Shown here one piece after another: positions 1-9,727 of a DNA stretch of 33,863 nucleotides. The notes under the pieces are model-generated. The model was given only the letters and a program-made list of their open reading frames with translations, searched no databases and had not been told where the DNA came from. The stretch comes from JBAVQS01 sp049694275. Its GTDB lineage: Bacteria > Chloroflexota > Anaerolineae > UBA4142 > SHND01. The position numbers and the translations under genes are program-made. Numbering within the stretch: position 1 is the stretch's first letter; each line of letters begins with the position of its first letter. The stretch covers positions 1-33,863 of the forward strand of contig JBAVQS010000061.1 in assembly GCA_049694275.1 (NCBI GenBank), given 5' to 3'.

Positions 1-1785
1 GTTGTGGCACTGAGCGTCCCTCTGGCCCTGCCCGGCTCGACCGCGCTGGCGAGCAGCGCGGTGACCGGCAACGATGCGCCGATCACCGTCCATGCCGCAC
101 AGGTCAAAGGGGATAGCCTCGCCCGCGCCAACCGCCGGGTCGCCATCCAGAAGGGTTCCGGGAATAGCGAATTCGGCGACGGCATCCGTGTTGGGGAAAA
201 GGGGATCAAAGGGGATGGCAGACACCCCCGCCGCCCCTCCTCCACAGGCTCGCAGGCGCTCATCGATGCGGCCGGCGTCAAATATTTTATCAATACGAAC
301 ATCACCTTTAGCACCTCCTCTTCGGCCAGCGGCGGAATGAGCGAGGCTTCGTTCACCCATTCCGTCTCGGCCACGACCCTCAACGGCGGGACCGTACAAT
401 CGAGGTTGAACGATGCTTATGACGGCTATAACTCGCTCTGCATCAGCCTCAATGGGACGACCGGGACCTGCCAGACCGGCAATGCCAATTGGACGATCTA
501 TAACAAGAATGGCCCGGCGACGGTGGAAGGCAATGGGCGGCAGATTGATTTTCCGGTCAAGACCATCGGCAACCTCAGCGTCTCGCGTAAGGTGTTTGTG
601 CCAAGCAACGACCAGTTCGCTCGCTGGCTCAATATCATTACCAACAACGGCGGCACACCCCAGCAGGTGGTCGTTGCGACCGGCAACAACCTCGGCTCGG
701 ATGCGAACACCATCATCGTCACCAGCTCGAATGGCAACAACACGGCCGAAACATCCGACACCTGGGTCACCACCTTCCAGAACTATGCAGGGACCACCTC
801 AAGCGACCCGCGCCTCGGGCATGTCTTGCAGGGACCGGGCGCGACGGTCCCGGTGTCGAACATTCTCTTTGCCAACGGCGACGACAACCCCTGGTGGGAT
901 TATACGTTTACGCTTCAGCCCGGCCAGACCGGCATCATCATGAACTTTGCCGTGGTCCAGCCGAGCAAGGCGGCCGCGGCGGCCAAGTCGGCGCAGCTCG
1001 TCGGACTGCCGGCGAATGCGCTCCAATTCATGAGCAGCCAGGAAGAGAACGAGGTACTCAACTTTAACGCCGCGCCGCCGACTCCAACACCGACGAGCAC
1101 TTCCACAAGCACCCCGACCAATACACCCACCAATACACCGACAGATACGCCCACGAACACACCCACCAATACACCGACGAGCACGTCCACGAACACGCCC
1201 ACCAATACGCCAACAAGCACGCCGACGGCGACCGCGACCGCGACCAGTACCCCCGGCGTGAACGCTGACCTGTCCCTCGTCAAGACAGATCAAATCGTCA
1301 CGGCGAACACGCGCTTGATCTATTGGCTCAACGTGACCAACAATGGGCCATCGACCGCGCAGAACATCGTCATCACCGATCCGCTGCCCCCGCAGGTCAG
1401 TTATCTCTCGGTCTCGCCGCAGAGCGGCAGTAACTGGAACTGCACGTACAATGCCAAAACTCGCACGGTGACCTGCACCATTTCCTCGCTGGCGGCCAAA
1501 CAGTCCAGCAAGGTCGGGTTGTTGGTTAATGTTCTGAGCACGAGCCAGCCCTTTACCAACTGTGCGACCGTGAGCGCTAGCACCTATGATCCTAACCTGA
1601 ACAATAATCAGGGGTGCCTGACGCTGAATCAAAATCTGCAACCGGCGCCAACGGTCCTCGGGCCGGATTCCGGCGCGCCGGAGGTTGCGATTACTTCAGG
1701 CAGTGACTGGAGCCAGGTGCTGCAATCGTTGGGCAATATGCTGGTGAACTGGATCGGCTCACAGCATCCGACGGCCAGGAACTGA
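1..1785 (+). CDS. Secreted DUF11-domain protein with Thr/Pro linker (5' end outside window)
   Basis: The frame is open from the first base and reads as the end of a signal peptide (hydrophobic stretch finishing near TALASS). It has no basic n-region and no visible ribosome binding site, so the true start probably lies upstream; GTG at 4 is the first possible start inside the window. About residues 80-350 form a beta-rich region that I do not recognise. A Thr/Pro/Asn/Ser linker follows (about 359-415), then a DUF11 domain (about 420-540) with the usual ITDPLPP and NNNQGC-like segments. The last 25 residues form a short amphipathic tail with no membrane helix. That tail resembles the end of the large nuclease at 13376-18457. 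The protein is probably exported and cell-surface or extracellular; its function is unknown. A strong hairpin follows the stop codon. Confidence 0.8.
   Translation, partial: VVALSVPLALPGSTALASSAVTGNDAPITVHAAQVKGDSLARANRRVAIQKGSGNSEFGDGIRVGEKGIKGDGRHPRRPSSTGSQALIDAAGVKYFINTNITFSTSSSASGGMSEASFTHSVSATTLNGGTVQSRLNDAYDGYNSLCISLNGTTGTCQTGNANWTIYNKNGPATVEGNGRQIDFPVKTIGNLSVSRKVFVPSNDQFARWLNIITNNGGTPQQVVVATGNNLGSDANTIIVTSSNGNNTAETSDTWVTTFQNYAGTTSSDPRLGHVLQGPGATVPVSNILFANGDDNPWWDYTFTLQPGQTGIIMNFAVVQPSKAAAAAKSAQLVGLPANALQFMSSQEENEVLNFNAAPPTPTPTSTSTSTPTNTPTNTPTDTPTNTPTNTPTSTSTNTPTNTPTSTPTATATATSTPGVNADLSLVKTDQIVTANTRLIYWLNVTNNGPSTAQNIVITDPLPPQVSYLSVSPQSGSNWNCTYNAKTRTVTCTISSLAAKQSSKVGLLVNVLSTSQPFTNCATVSASTYDPNLNNNQGCLTLNQNLQPAPTVLGPDSGAPEVAITSGSDWSQVLQSLGNMLVNWIGSQHPTARN
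1079..1252 (+). repeat. In-frame Thr-Pro linker minisatellite
   Basis: Degenerate 6- and 12-bp units encode TPT, TNTPT and TSTPT repeats. They join the N-terminal beta-rich region to the DUF11 domain. The same repeat type recurs in the proteins at 9728 and 13376. Such linkers are typical of Chloroflexota surface proteins and are rich in possible O-glycosylation sites (inference). Confidence 0.85.
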
Positions 1786-1811
1786 GACCGGATAAAATAA
1801 ATGGTCAAGAA

Positions 1812-1853
1812 GATCGGGGCAAGCGCAATGTGGCGCTTGCCCCGATTGATTTT
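1812..1853 (+). terminator. Intrinsic terminator after the DUF11 protein gene
   Basis: A perfect 14-bp inverted repeat (1813-1826 with 1833-1846, 6-nt loop) is followed by TGATTTT. It lies 28 bp after the stop codon. Confidence 0.8.
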
Positions 1854-1868
1854 CCGCCGGCGAGACGG

Positions 1869-1897
1869 TTCGCTTTTTCCCCGACCGCGCATATAAT
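1869..1897 (+). promoter_or_regulatory. Promoter of the VTT-domain gene, predicted leaderless
   Basis: There is a perfect -10 TATAAT at 1892-1897 and a weak -35 TTCGCT at 1869-1874 with a 17-bp spacer. The -10 ends only 6 bases before the ATG at 1904, so transcription should start at or next to the A of the start codon. No Shine-Dalgarno sequence fits in the gap. Confidence 0.65.
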
Positions 1898-1903
1898 CTC
1901 CCC

Positions 1904-2578
1904 ATGCGTTCTGCGCTGCGTCCCTATCTGAAATGGCCGTATGTGCTCGCCGGAATCGTCCTGCTTATCCTGGCGGCAGCCGCCCTCTACGCCTGGCGGA
2001 TGCTCGGCGTGAGCATCGACCCCGCCGCGATCCGCGGTCTGCTGGCGCAACTGGGGCTGGCGGGACCCCTTGCACTCATCGCCGCCCTGGCCGCCGTGCT
2101 CGTCGTACCTATCCTCCCGGCGAGCGTGCTCCAGATCGGCGCGGGGCTGGCGTTCGGCCCGTGGCTCGGACTCTTGTATGCGACGCTGGCCGACATCCTG
2201 GGCGCGAGCATCGGCTTTTGGCTCGGCCGGAACGGGCGCTCCTTTCTCGAACAGCGCCTGTCGCCGGCAAATCACAACCGGCTGGCGGCGCTCACGCGAC
2301 GCATGAGCTGGACGACGGTCGTCCTCCTCCGCCTCATCCCCGGTCCCGCCTATCCACTGGTGTCGCTGGCGGCGGGGCATTCCCACCTCCCTTACTGGCG
2401 CTATCTGACCGCCTCGCTGACGGGCGTCCTCCCCGCCCTGGCGCTCCTCGTGCTCGCCGGCGACCTGGTCTCCAGCTCCCCCCTCCTGGCGTTTGCCATC
2501 GTCATTCTCGTCGTCGCGAGCCTCGCCATCGCCGGGCGAGTGCTCGGCGTCGGGTCAGAACAAACGAACGAGGAATAA
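1904..2578 (+). CDS. VTT-domain (DedA / TVP38-TMEM64 type) membrane protein
   Basis: This 224-residue integral membrane protein belongs to the VTT (formerly SNARE-associated) superfamily, whose members are linked to lipid scrambling or transport and membrane homeostasis. After an N-terminal helix (about 13-32) come the family hallmarks: a re-entrant segment with VVPILPAS, then a Gly-rich AGLAFGPWLG, then GASIGFWLGRNG. A second Pro-containing loop, RLIPGPAYPLVS, comes before the last two helices. Length and order match the TVP38/TMEM64 branch. The ATG is fixed by the -10 element 6 bases upstream and implies leaderless translation. The gene stands alone between a terminator and the next promoter, so no operon context helps define its role. 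I can identify the family but not a specific substrate. Confidence 0.85.
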   Translation: MRSALRPYLKWPYVLAGIVLLILAAAALYAWRMLGVSIDPAAIRGLLAQLGLAGPLALIAALAAVLVVPILPASVLQIGAGLAFGPWLGLLYATLADILGASIGFWLGRNGRSFLEQRLSPANHNRLAALTRRMSWTTVVLLRLIPGPAYPLVSLAAGHSHLPYWRYLTASLTGVLPALALLVLAGDLVSSSPLLAFAIVILVVASLAIAGRVLGVGSEQTNEE

Positions 2579-2647
2579 ACAGCCCCTGGAACTTTCCGGG
2601 AGGCTTGAGCGTCTATCCAGAGACCCCGTCTGGCGGAATTTATCCCC

Positions 2648-2677
2648 TTGCCAAGAACGGGCAAAAGGTGTTATGCT
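2648..2677 (+). promoter_or_regulatory. Sigma-70-like promoter of the gene at 2743
   Basis: -35 TTGCCA (2648-2653), 18-bp spacer, -10 TATGCT (2672-2677). This gives a leader of about 60 nt ending in AGGGAGG (2731-2737). Confidence 0.6.
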
Positions 2678-2742
2678 ATTCCTGTCGTTGTTGCTTGTAC
2701 TGGAATGGGGTGTATATGTTGGGTTGTTGGAGGGAGGATTAC

Positions 2743-3450
2743 ATGTCAAGTCAGCAAGGGAATGTCGCCGGTCCGGAGCATCCGTTCCGGTTGTTTCTTT
2801 TTGCCGATCAGCCGCTCGGTCAACTGCTTGCCGGCCACGCCCGCTGGCCCGACCTCGGGCCCGGGGATTCGTGGGACCTGTGGGATGAGGCCTACCGGCT
2901 GCAAAGCCAGGGCAAAACAGATGCGGCGCGGAATCTCCTGGACCGGGTCCTGAAAATGGACCACCTCGATACCCAGGCGGCGCTGTGGACGTGGGCCGCC
3001 CTGCGGGGCGCCGGGGTTATCCCGCACAACGGCAACCATCACCGCGTGCGCGGGGTCGTCCTCGAAGTCCCGATGCACGCGGGGGTGGATACGGTCGCCG
3101 TTTACGAAAACGGCGCAGGGTGCTACATCAACTATACCGGCCAGAGCCCCGTCATCTGGGACCGGGCCGAAGCGCCGGTGGCCGAGTACATCGCGCAGAT
3201 CATCTCGATCGTCCAGCCGCTCACTGGCGACATGCCGCCGGCGTACACGCATCCGGTCCCGCCGCGGACCGAGGTGTCCATCACCGCACTCACCTATGGC
3301 GGCTCGTTGCGTTCCAGGACCAGTCTCGTCGATTTCATCGAGGGGACCAGCCCGTTCTCGCCGCTTTATGCGGCGGGGGGGGACCTTGTCTCTGCGGTCG
3401 TCGAACGAGTCTGGGCGGACCAGGCCAAGTTAGTGTCAGGGGCAGAGTAA
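2743..3450 (+). CDS. Uncharacterised 235-residue protein
   Basis: I chose the ATG at 2743 because AGGGAGG lies 5 nt upstream; the same frame stays open further upstream by chance through the preceding gene. There is no signal peptide or membrane helix, so it is probably cytoplasmic. About residues 45-85 look like one or two TPR-like helices (WDEAYRLQSQGKTDAARNLL). About 100-165 form an alpha/beta segment containing GVVLEVPMHAGVDTVAVYENG and YINYTGQSPVIWD. The rest is rich in Pro and Thr and then ends in a helix. I have seen bacterial hypothetical proteins with a similar segment predicting an ADG-YIN-TG pattern, but I know of no assigned function. It is monocistronic, between its own promoter and a strong hairpin. 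Confidence 0.8.
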   Translation: MSSQQGNVAGPEHPFRLFLFADQPLGQLLAGHARWPDLGPGDSWDLWDEAYRLQSQGKTDAARNLLDRVLKMDHLDTQAALWTWAALRGAGVIPHNGNHHRVRGVVLEVPMHAGVDTVAVYENGAGCYINYTGQSPVIWDRAEAPVAEYIAQIISIVQPLTGDMPPAYTHPVPPRTEVSITALTYGGSLRSRTSLVDFIEGTSPFSPLYAAGGDLVSAVVERVWADQAKLVSGAE

Positions 3451-3464
3451 GAAAAAGAAAGTGA

Positions 3465-3500
3465 AGAGGGCCACGCATCTGCGTGGCCCTCTGTCTTTCT
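3465..3500. terminator. Bidirectional terminator between convergent genes
   Basis: A perfect 12-bp stem (3465-3476 with 3481-3492) has a 4-nt loop. It is flanked by A-rich sequence on the left and GTCTTTCT on the right, so it can serve the plus-strand gene ending at 3450 and the minus-strand nnr gene ending at 3525. Confidence 0.8.
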
Positions 3501-3524
3501 ACGCATGAAAAATATCGCCGCGAT

Positions 3525-5206
<1,682 letters not shown>

Positions 5207-5210
<4 letters not shown>

Positions 5211-6688
5211 GATCTTGTCGGCGCACTCGCATCGCGCTTGCCGGTGCCAGTTAATTTCCGGTCGTGATGAGAGTCCGCCATCCCCATTTCCGATCGTACG
5301 TGCTGCCAGACGGCCCGGATCTCGTGTACCTGGGCGCGGGTCGCCGGCTGTTCGGCATAGTGAACCGCGACATAGGCCTGCGTAATCCGTTCAAGGTCAG
5401 CGGCCGATTCCGGGAACCGGGCGGCCAGGCGCGGAAGAAATTCGAGCGGCGTCTCTGCTTGTGCGCGTGGCAGGCCCAGCGCGGCGGCGCGCGCGAGCAG
5501 CGCGGCATAGACCCGGCGGATGTTTTCCGCCTCAATCTCACTCCCATCCGGTCGAACCGCCGGTGGGCGTTTTGGCCGGGCGGTCGGCGCAGCGGCGAGC
5601 GCCCCGGCCGCCTCCCGGTAAAAAGTCTCTTGCTCAATCTGCATCATACGCCGATTGAGCGCACGCGCAACCAGCAGCGCGGCGGCGAAAACAAACGCGA
5701 TGCCCCCCGCCAGACGGAGATAGGGAAAAATAAAGGTCCATTGGGCCAGCGCCGGAGGAATGCCCGCCGGGTTCGGCGGTGTCGGCGTGTCGATAGTCAA
5801 GCCAAAATGGCGCAGGCCCTGTAGGAGCTGGGCGAGGAGCGGGCCGATCACCTGCACCAGTATACCGGCCAGCCAGGCGAGCGGGGTGAGAATGACGGTC
5901 AGGAGCAACAGCAAAACCGGAAGGAGCGGCGAGACGAGTTGCAGAATCAGGTTTTCTCCGGCCACCGTAAAGAGGGGCGTCACAAACAGGCCCACGAGCA
6001 CGATCACGACCACGGCGCCCAGCAGCAGCGCCGCCCACCGCGCGCCCAGTCCGCGCTCGCGCCCAGACTCGTCGATGCGGGCGAGCGCGATCCCGAGCAG
6101 CGAAAGAATAAAAAAAGCGACGAGCGGCCCCGCCAGGTCTACCGGGTGCGCGAGCAGGATCGCACCGGCCAGGGCGATGCAAAAGAACAAGAGCACGCCC
6201 AGGCGGAATTGAAAGCCGACAAACCAGAGGGTCAAGGGACGCGAGCCAAACCCGGCGCCGCGCACATACGCATAGAGCAGTGCAACGATGGCCAGATGTT
6301 CGGGAGCGAGTTTCCCATCCACTATGAACAGGGCGTGGGCGAGCGCGCCCAACCAGGAAAGGTCGAGCGCCGGCTGGGTCCGGTAAAGGTCGAGGCGCAG
6401 CACGATGAGCATGAGGAACACGGCCAGCGCGACATTGAGTATCTGCACTCTGCGCCAGGCAAGACGCAAGCGAGGCAAATACTGTCCGATTTCGAGGGCC
6501 GCCCAGTAGATGAACCAGATGCTGATGGGTGAGAGGAGCCGCGGCGTATGGGCCATGGCGCCGACGGTTGCCAGCGCGGCATAGGCCCAGCACGTTTCTC
6601 CGGCGGCCAGGAGGGCGCGGCGCAGTTCCCCGCGGAGATTCAAGCCCACAGGGATAACCGTCCTCTTTGTTGTGCTAAAAGCAGTCAT
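5207..6688 (-). CDS. Multi-pass membrane protein with C-terminal DUF4129 domain
   Basis: This 493-residue protein has about eight or more hydrophobic segments between residues 30 and 370. A cytoplasmic-looking tail (about 395-460) carries the DUF4129 signature: an IRRVYAALL helix, then ETPLEFLPRLAARFP, then ITQAYVAVHYAE. In many bacteria DUF4129 domains are encoded with MoxR ATPases, DUF58 proteins and transglutaminase-like membrane proteins, often fused to the latter. Here the MoxR and DUF58 partners lie directly upstream, but no transglutaminase domain is present in this protein or nearby. It starts 11 bp after the DUF58 stop and overlaps nnr by 4 bases. The molecular function is not established; a role in envelope or surface-polymer processing is an inference from context. 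Confidence 0.85.
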
Positions 6689-6699
6689 TTAGAGATCAT

Positions 6700-7893
6700 C
6701 TAATCCGTTACCGGCGCTTGCGCCTGGTATACGACGATTCTCCCCAGGTCCACCTGTTTCCAGTTGGGATCCAGCGACACCAGCGCGAGCCGCCGGCCCG
6801 CCTCGGCCAGGTCCGCCATCCCCGCCAACAGGTTCTCGGTGACCAGCGGAGTGACGACGATCAGGGTCGCGCCCCAGGGCAGGTTCATGCTCTCGCGGCG
6901 GAGCAGGGTATCGATGGGCGCGGTGACCATATAGGAAACGGCCGCGAGGGCTTCCAGCACATTGCGCAACTGGTTGGGACTGCGCCCAGGCAGGACGCGC
7001 AGGCGTTGGTCGGAATCGGGATAGGTTCCATTGGCGACGAGGCCAAAGGTGTATTTATGGTCGGCGGCATAGCTGGAGAGGGAGGCGGCCAGGCGAATGG
7101 CGTGCTCGGCCCGCGCGCTGTCAATGCCCTGCCACGACTGGGGATAGGTCTGGACATCCAGAAAGATCACCCAGTTAAACTCGACGGTCGGATCATACAC
7201 CTTGACCTGCAGGGTGTTGCGATGCGCCGTCGCCCGCCAGTGAATGTGCTTGGGAGGATCGTCCGGCCGGTAATCGCGCAGCCCGCGCACGCGCGTCGCA
7301 TCGGCGAACGCGGCGGTCCGGCTCTTCGCCTCGCCAAACGGCGCCTGCGGCGGCAAGCCCCAATCGGCAATCGGATCGATGCGCGGATAGACGATGAGCT
7401 GATCGATGCGCGGGTGCTCGACCTTGCGCTCGAACAGGCCAAAGAGGTCGCCGGTCCCGATCTCGGCCGGGCCGAGCGCGTAAAAGCCGCGCCGGTTGCA
7501 AGGAATGTGATATTCCCAGCGCGCGCCCTCGTGTCCCCAGAGTGAAGCCTGGAAATCCAGCATGCCGACCTGCGGCAAATGGGAGGGGGCCAGCGCCTTT
7601 TCTTGCGGAGTAAGCGCCAGCGGCATCCGGTCGCTGACCTTGATCCAGGCCAGCGGCAGCCATTTGCGATTTGCGAGGCGCACCGTCAGCACAACCGATT
7701 CCCCCTCCAGCACACGGGTCTCGCTCAACCGGCGCTCGTACGTCACGCGCCAAAACGCCACGCGCTGCCACACCCATCCCGCCGGCACAACGGTCAATAA
7801 GAGGCAGGCCAGCAGGAGCAGGGAGGGCTGCTGGAACAGCGCGGCAAACACCAGCATCAGCGCCGCAAAATCAAGCCAGGCTTCGGTAAACAT
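6700..7893 (-). CDS. DUF58-domain protein of a MoxR cluster
   Basis: This 397-residue protein has two N-terminal hydrophobic helices (about 8-42), then a beta-rich domain, then the DUF58 core. The core signature near residues 205-235 reads RGLRDYRPDDPPKHIHW followed by ATAHRNTLQVKVYDP. The segment after it (FNWVIFLDVQT onward) looks like a degenerate vWA-like fold, as expected for DUF58. Family members work with MoxR ATPases as presumed chaperone or metal-insertion partners. The start lies 48 bp after the MoxR stop codon and has AGGG upstream. The order MoxR, DUF58, DUF4129 is the classic arrangement, and it supports all three calls. Confidence 0.9.
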   Translation of the reverse strand: MFTEAWLDFAALMLVFAALFQQPSLLLLACLLLTVVPAGWVWQRVAFWRVTYERRLSETRVLEGESVVLTVRLANRKWLPLAWIKVSDRMPLALTPQEKALAPSHLPQVGMLDFQASLWGHEGARWEYHIPCNRRGFYALGPAEIGTGDLFGLFERKVEHPRIDQLIVYPRIDPIADWGLPPQAPFGEAKSRTAAFADATRVRGLRDYRPDDPPKHIHWRATAHRNTLQVKVYDPTVEFNWVIFLDVQTYPQSWQGIDSARAEHAIRLAASLSSYAADHKYTFGLVANGTYPDSDQRLRVLPGRSPNQLRNVLEALAAVSYMVTAPIDTLLRRESMNLPWGATLIVVTPLVTENLLAGMADLAEAGRRLALVSLDPNWKQVDLGRIVVYQAQAPVTD

Positions 7894-7941
7894 GGGGAAT
7901 TCCCTTTAGTCAGGATTCAGGGAATAAAAAGAGCGCCGTTT

Positions 7942-8883
7942 TCATACGCGCTCCACGGGGACTGGAACGGAATCGACGATCTCTTTGACGATCTCGTCGG
8001 CGCTGTGGCCGCGCAGGCGCGACCGCGCGCCGATGACCAGCCGGTGGGTCAGGACATGCGGCGCCAGGTATTTCACATCGTCCGGGAGCACATAGCTCCG
8101 CCCGCTCAACGCGGCGTACGCCTGGGTGGCATGATAGAGGAACAGGCTGCCGCGGGGGCTTACCCCCAACTCGACGGCGGAATGTCCGCGCGTCGCCTGC
8201 GCAATCTGGACAATATAGTCGCGGACGCTCGCCTCCACTTTGATCGCGCGTACGGCGGCCTGCATCTCGCCAAGCGCATCGCTCGATACCACCGCCGTCA
8301 GATCGTCGGGCCGTTCGGCATGAGACGAGCGCTCGAGGATCTCGTTCTCCTGATCCAGCGTGGGATAGCCCAGCTTGAGCCGCATGAAAAAACGATCCAC
8401 CTGCGCTTCCGGCAGTGGGAATGTCCCTTCCAACTCGATCGGGTTCTGGGTGGCGAGAACGAAAAAGGGACGCGGCATCGGGAGCGTCCGTCCATCCACC
8501 GTCAACTGGCGTTCCTGCATCGCCTCCAGCAGCGCCGACTGGGTGCGCGGGGTCGCGCGGTTAATTTCGTCGGCGAGAACGACCTGGGCCAGCAGTGGGC
8601 CAGGACGAAATTCAAACTCTTGCGTCTTGACGTTATAGACCGAGAGACCGGTAATATCGCTGGGCAGGAGATCCGGAGTGAACTGGATGCGGTGAAAGGT
8701 ACAGCCGAGCGACCGGGCCAGGGCATAAGCCAGCGTTGTCTTGCCAATGCCAGGGACATCCTCGAAAAGCAGGTGCCCTTCACACAACAACGCAACCAGC
8801 GCCAGGTTGATCGCCTCGTCTTTGCCGACGATGACGCGCGCAACGTTTGCCCGTACCGCTTCTGCCGCCGCCCTGATTTCCAT
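7942..8883 (-). CDS. MoxR-family AAA+ ATPase
   Basis: This 313-residue ATPase has Walker A GIGKTT (about 45-50), Walker B VVLADEINRA (D105, E106), the sensor segment ATQNPIELEGTFPLPEAQ and the C-terminal lid with GVSPRGSL. MoxR proteins act as chaperone-like remodelling ATPases, usually with a vWA or DUF58 partner, which is the next gene. The frame stays open 42 codons further upstream, but that extension runs through the promoter and looks non-coding. I therefore take the ATG at 8883, where family members begin (MEIRAAAEAV). The TAGAAT -10 element ends 10 bases before this ATG, so the mRNA is nearly leaderless. It is the first gene of a four-gene minus-strand operon ending with nnr. Confidence 0.93.
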   Translation of the reverse strand: MEIRAAAEAVRANVARVIVGKDEAINLALVALLCEGHLLFEDVPGIGKTTLAYALARSLGCTFHRIQFTPDLLPSDITGLSVYNVKTQEFEFRPGPLLAQVVLADEINRATPRTQSALLEAMQERQLTVDGRTLPMPRPFFVLATQNPIELEGTFPLPEAQVDRFFMRLKLGYPTLDQENEILERSSHAERPDDLTAVVSSDALGEMQAAVRAIKVEASVRDYIVQIAQATRGHSAVELGVSPRGSLFLYHATQAYAALSGRSYVLPDDVKYLAPHVLTHRLVIGARSRLRGHSADEIVKEIVDSVPVPVERV

Positions 8884-8893
8884 AGTGAAAGAA

Positions 8894-8902
8894 ATTCTAC
8901 CA
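8894..8902 (-). promoter_or_regulatory. Extended -10 promoter of the MoxR operon
   Basis: The minus strand reads TGGTAGAAT (extended TGn plus -10). The -35 is weak (TTCAGA, 16-bp spacer). Predicted transcription start is about 4 nt before the ATG at 8883, leaving no room for a Shine-Dalgarno sequence. Confidence 0.55.
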
Positions 8903-8950
8903 CAAAACCACGCAATCTGAAATACGGATGGAATCTCTCCCGACGAATTT

Positions 8951-8979
8951 TTGACGCGTATCGAGGCTGGTGCTACACT
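8951..8979 (+). promoter_or_regulatory. Sigma-70-like promoter of the surface-protein operon
   Basis: -35 TTGACG (8951-8956), exact 17-bp spacer, -10 TACACT (8974-8979). It would produce a leader of roughly 115 nt before the ATG at 9101. It is divergent from the MoxR promoter about 50 bp away. Confidence 0.65.
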
Positions 8980-9038
8980 ACAAAACGCTTGCCCTTCCGG
9001 CCATGGCATGCCTTTTAAAGACTCGGGATTCCCAAACA

Positions 9039-9063
9039 GCGCCTGGCGCTTGACGCCAGGCGT
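9039..9063 (+). other. Stable hairpin in the 5' leader
   Basis: A 9-10 bp stem (core GCCTGGCG at 9041-9048 with CGCCAGGC at 9054-9061) has a 5-nt loop. It lies in the leader between the promoter and the lipoprotein-like gene. No U-tract follows directly, so a leader structure is more likely than a simple terminator. Confidence 0.5.
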
Positions 9064-9100
9064 CTATCGATTTTGGTCATCTATGGAAAAGGGCAGTCGA

Positions 9101-9679
9101 ATGACCCATTTGCACTGGTCGCGGTTAGCGCTTGTTCTTGCGACGGGCGCCATGTTGCTCGCCTCCGTCGCCTGTGTCGCCGTTCCCCCTAGCGCCGCCG
9201 TTTCCCCCGCGCCATCGCCGCTGGTCCCCAGCGTGACGGCGACCGGAGCGCCCCTGCCTCCCACGCCGCAGCCGACCTCCACCGCCACGATGCCTCTCCT
9301 GCCGACAACCGCTCCCACTTTAACGCGGGCGGCGACTATTGCGACAACGGCGAATTTACCCACCCCGCCTCATGCGAACGTTGTCATTACACCGGGCCTT
9401 CCTGCTTCGGTAACGACGGTCCGGGTCGGGCAGGTGATTCAGATTCGCATCACGACGACCGCTTCGTGGCAGGTCAGCTATGACCCGACCTATCTCGTCT
9501 CGCTACAGCCTGAATCGCAAATGCAGAATCCCGGTCCGGCCGGCTGGTTTTTTCGCGCGCTGGCGCCCGGAGAAAGCGATGTGACGCTGACAGGCATTGC
9601 GCCTCCCTGTACAGGCGGCGTCCCCTGCCCGCCGCCCAATGTTCCGCAGTTATCCTTTACCATCAAGGTAGTGCCCTGA
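9101..9679 (+). CDS. Probable lipoprotein with Ig-like (chagasin-like) C-terminal domain
   Basis: This 192-residue protein has an N-terminal hydrophobic stretch (about 9-24) ending in SVAC, an imperfect lipobox. A Pro/Thr/Ala-rich spacer follows to about residue 95, then a compact beta domain. That domain (VGQVIQIRI, then PAGWFFRALAPGESDVTLTG, then a Cys pair PPCTGGVPC) resembles small bacterial Ig-like domains related to chagasin-type inhibitors; the similarity is from memory and is modest. I chose ATG 9101 because AAGGG lies 7 nt upstream; ATG 9083 would add six residues. It is followed after 48 bp by the large Asp-box protein, and the two are probably cotranscribed. It is likely anchored on the outer face of the membrane. 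Function unknown. Confidence 0.75.
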   Translation: MTHLHWSRLALVLATGAMLLASVACVAVPPSAAVSPAPSPLVPSVTATGAPLPPTPQPTSTATMPLLPTTAPTLTRAATIATTANLPTPPHANVVITPGLPASVTTVRVGQVIQIRITTTASWQVSYDPTYLVSLQPESQMQNPGPAGWFFRALAPGESDVTLTGIAPPCTGGVPCPPPNVPQLSFTIKVVP

Positions 9680-9727
9680 TGACCGGAGCGTTTTCCATCA
9701 TGTACCTGGTTTCATAGGAGTCCAATC

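Noticed and set aside
1933..2742. Continuous open frame joining the VTT gene region to the 235-residue protein
   Set aside because: The upstream part is an Arg/Pro-rich shadow of the VTT gene. Promoter, AGGGAGG and protein-like composition all support a start at 2743.
8884..9009. 42-codon N-terminal extension of MoxR
   Set aside because: It covers the promoter and is not protein-like; MoxR proteins begin at the MEIRAAA position.
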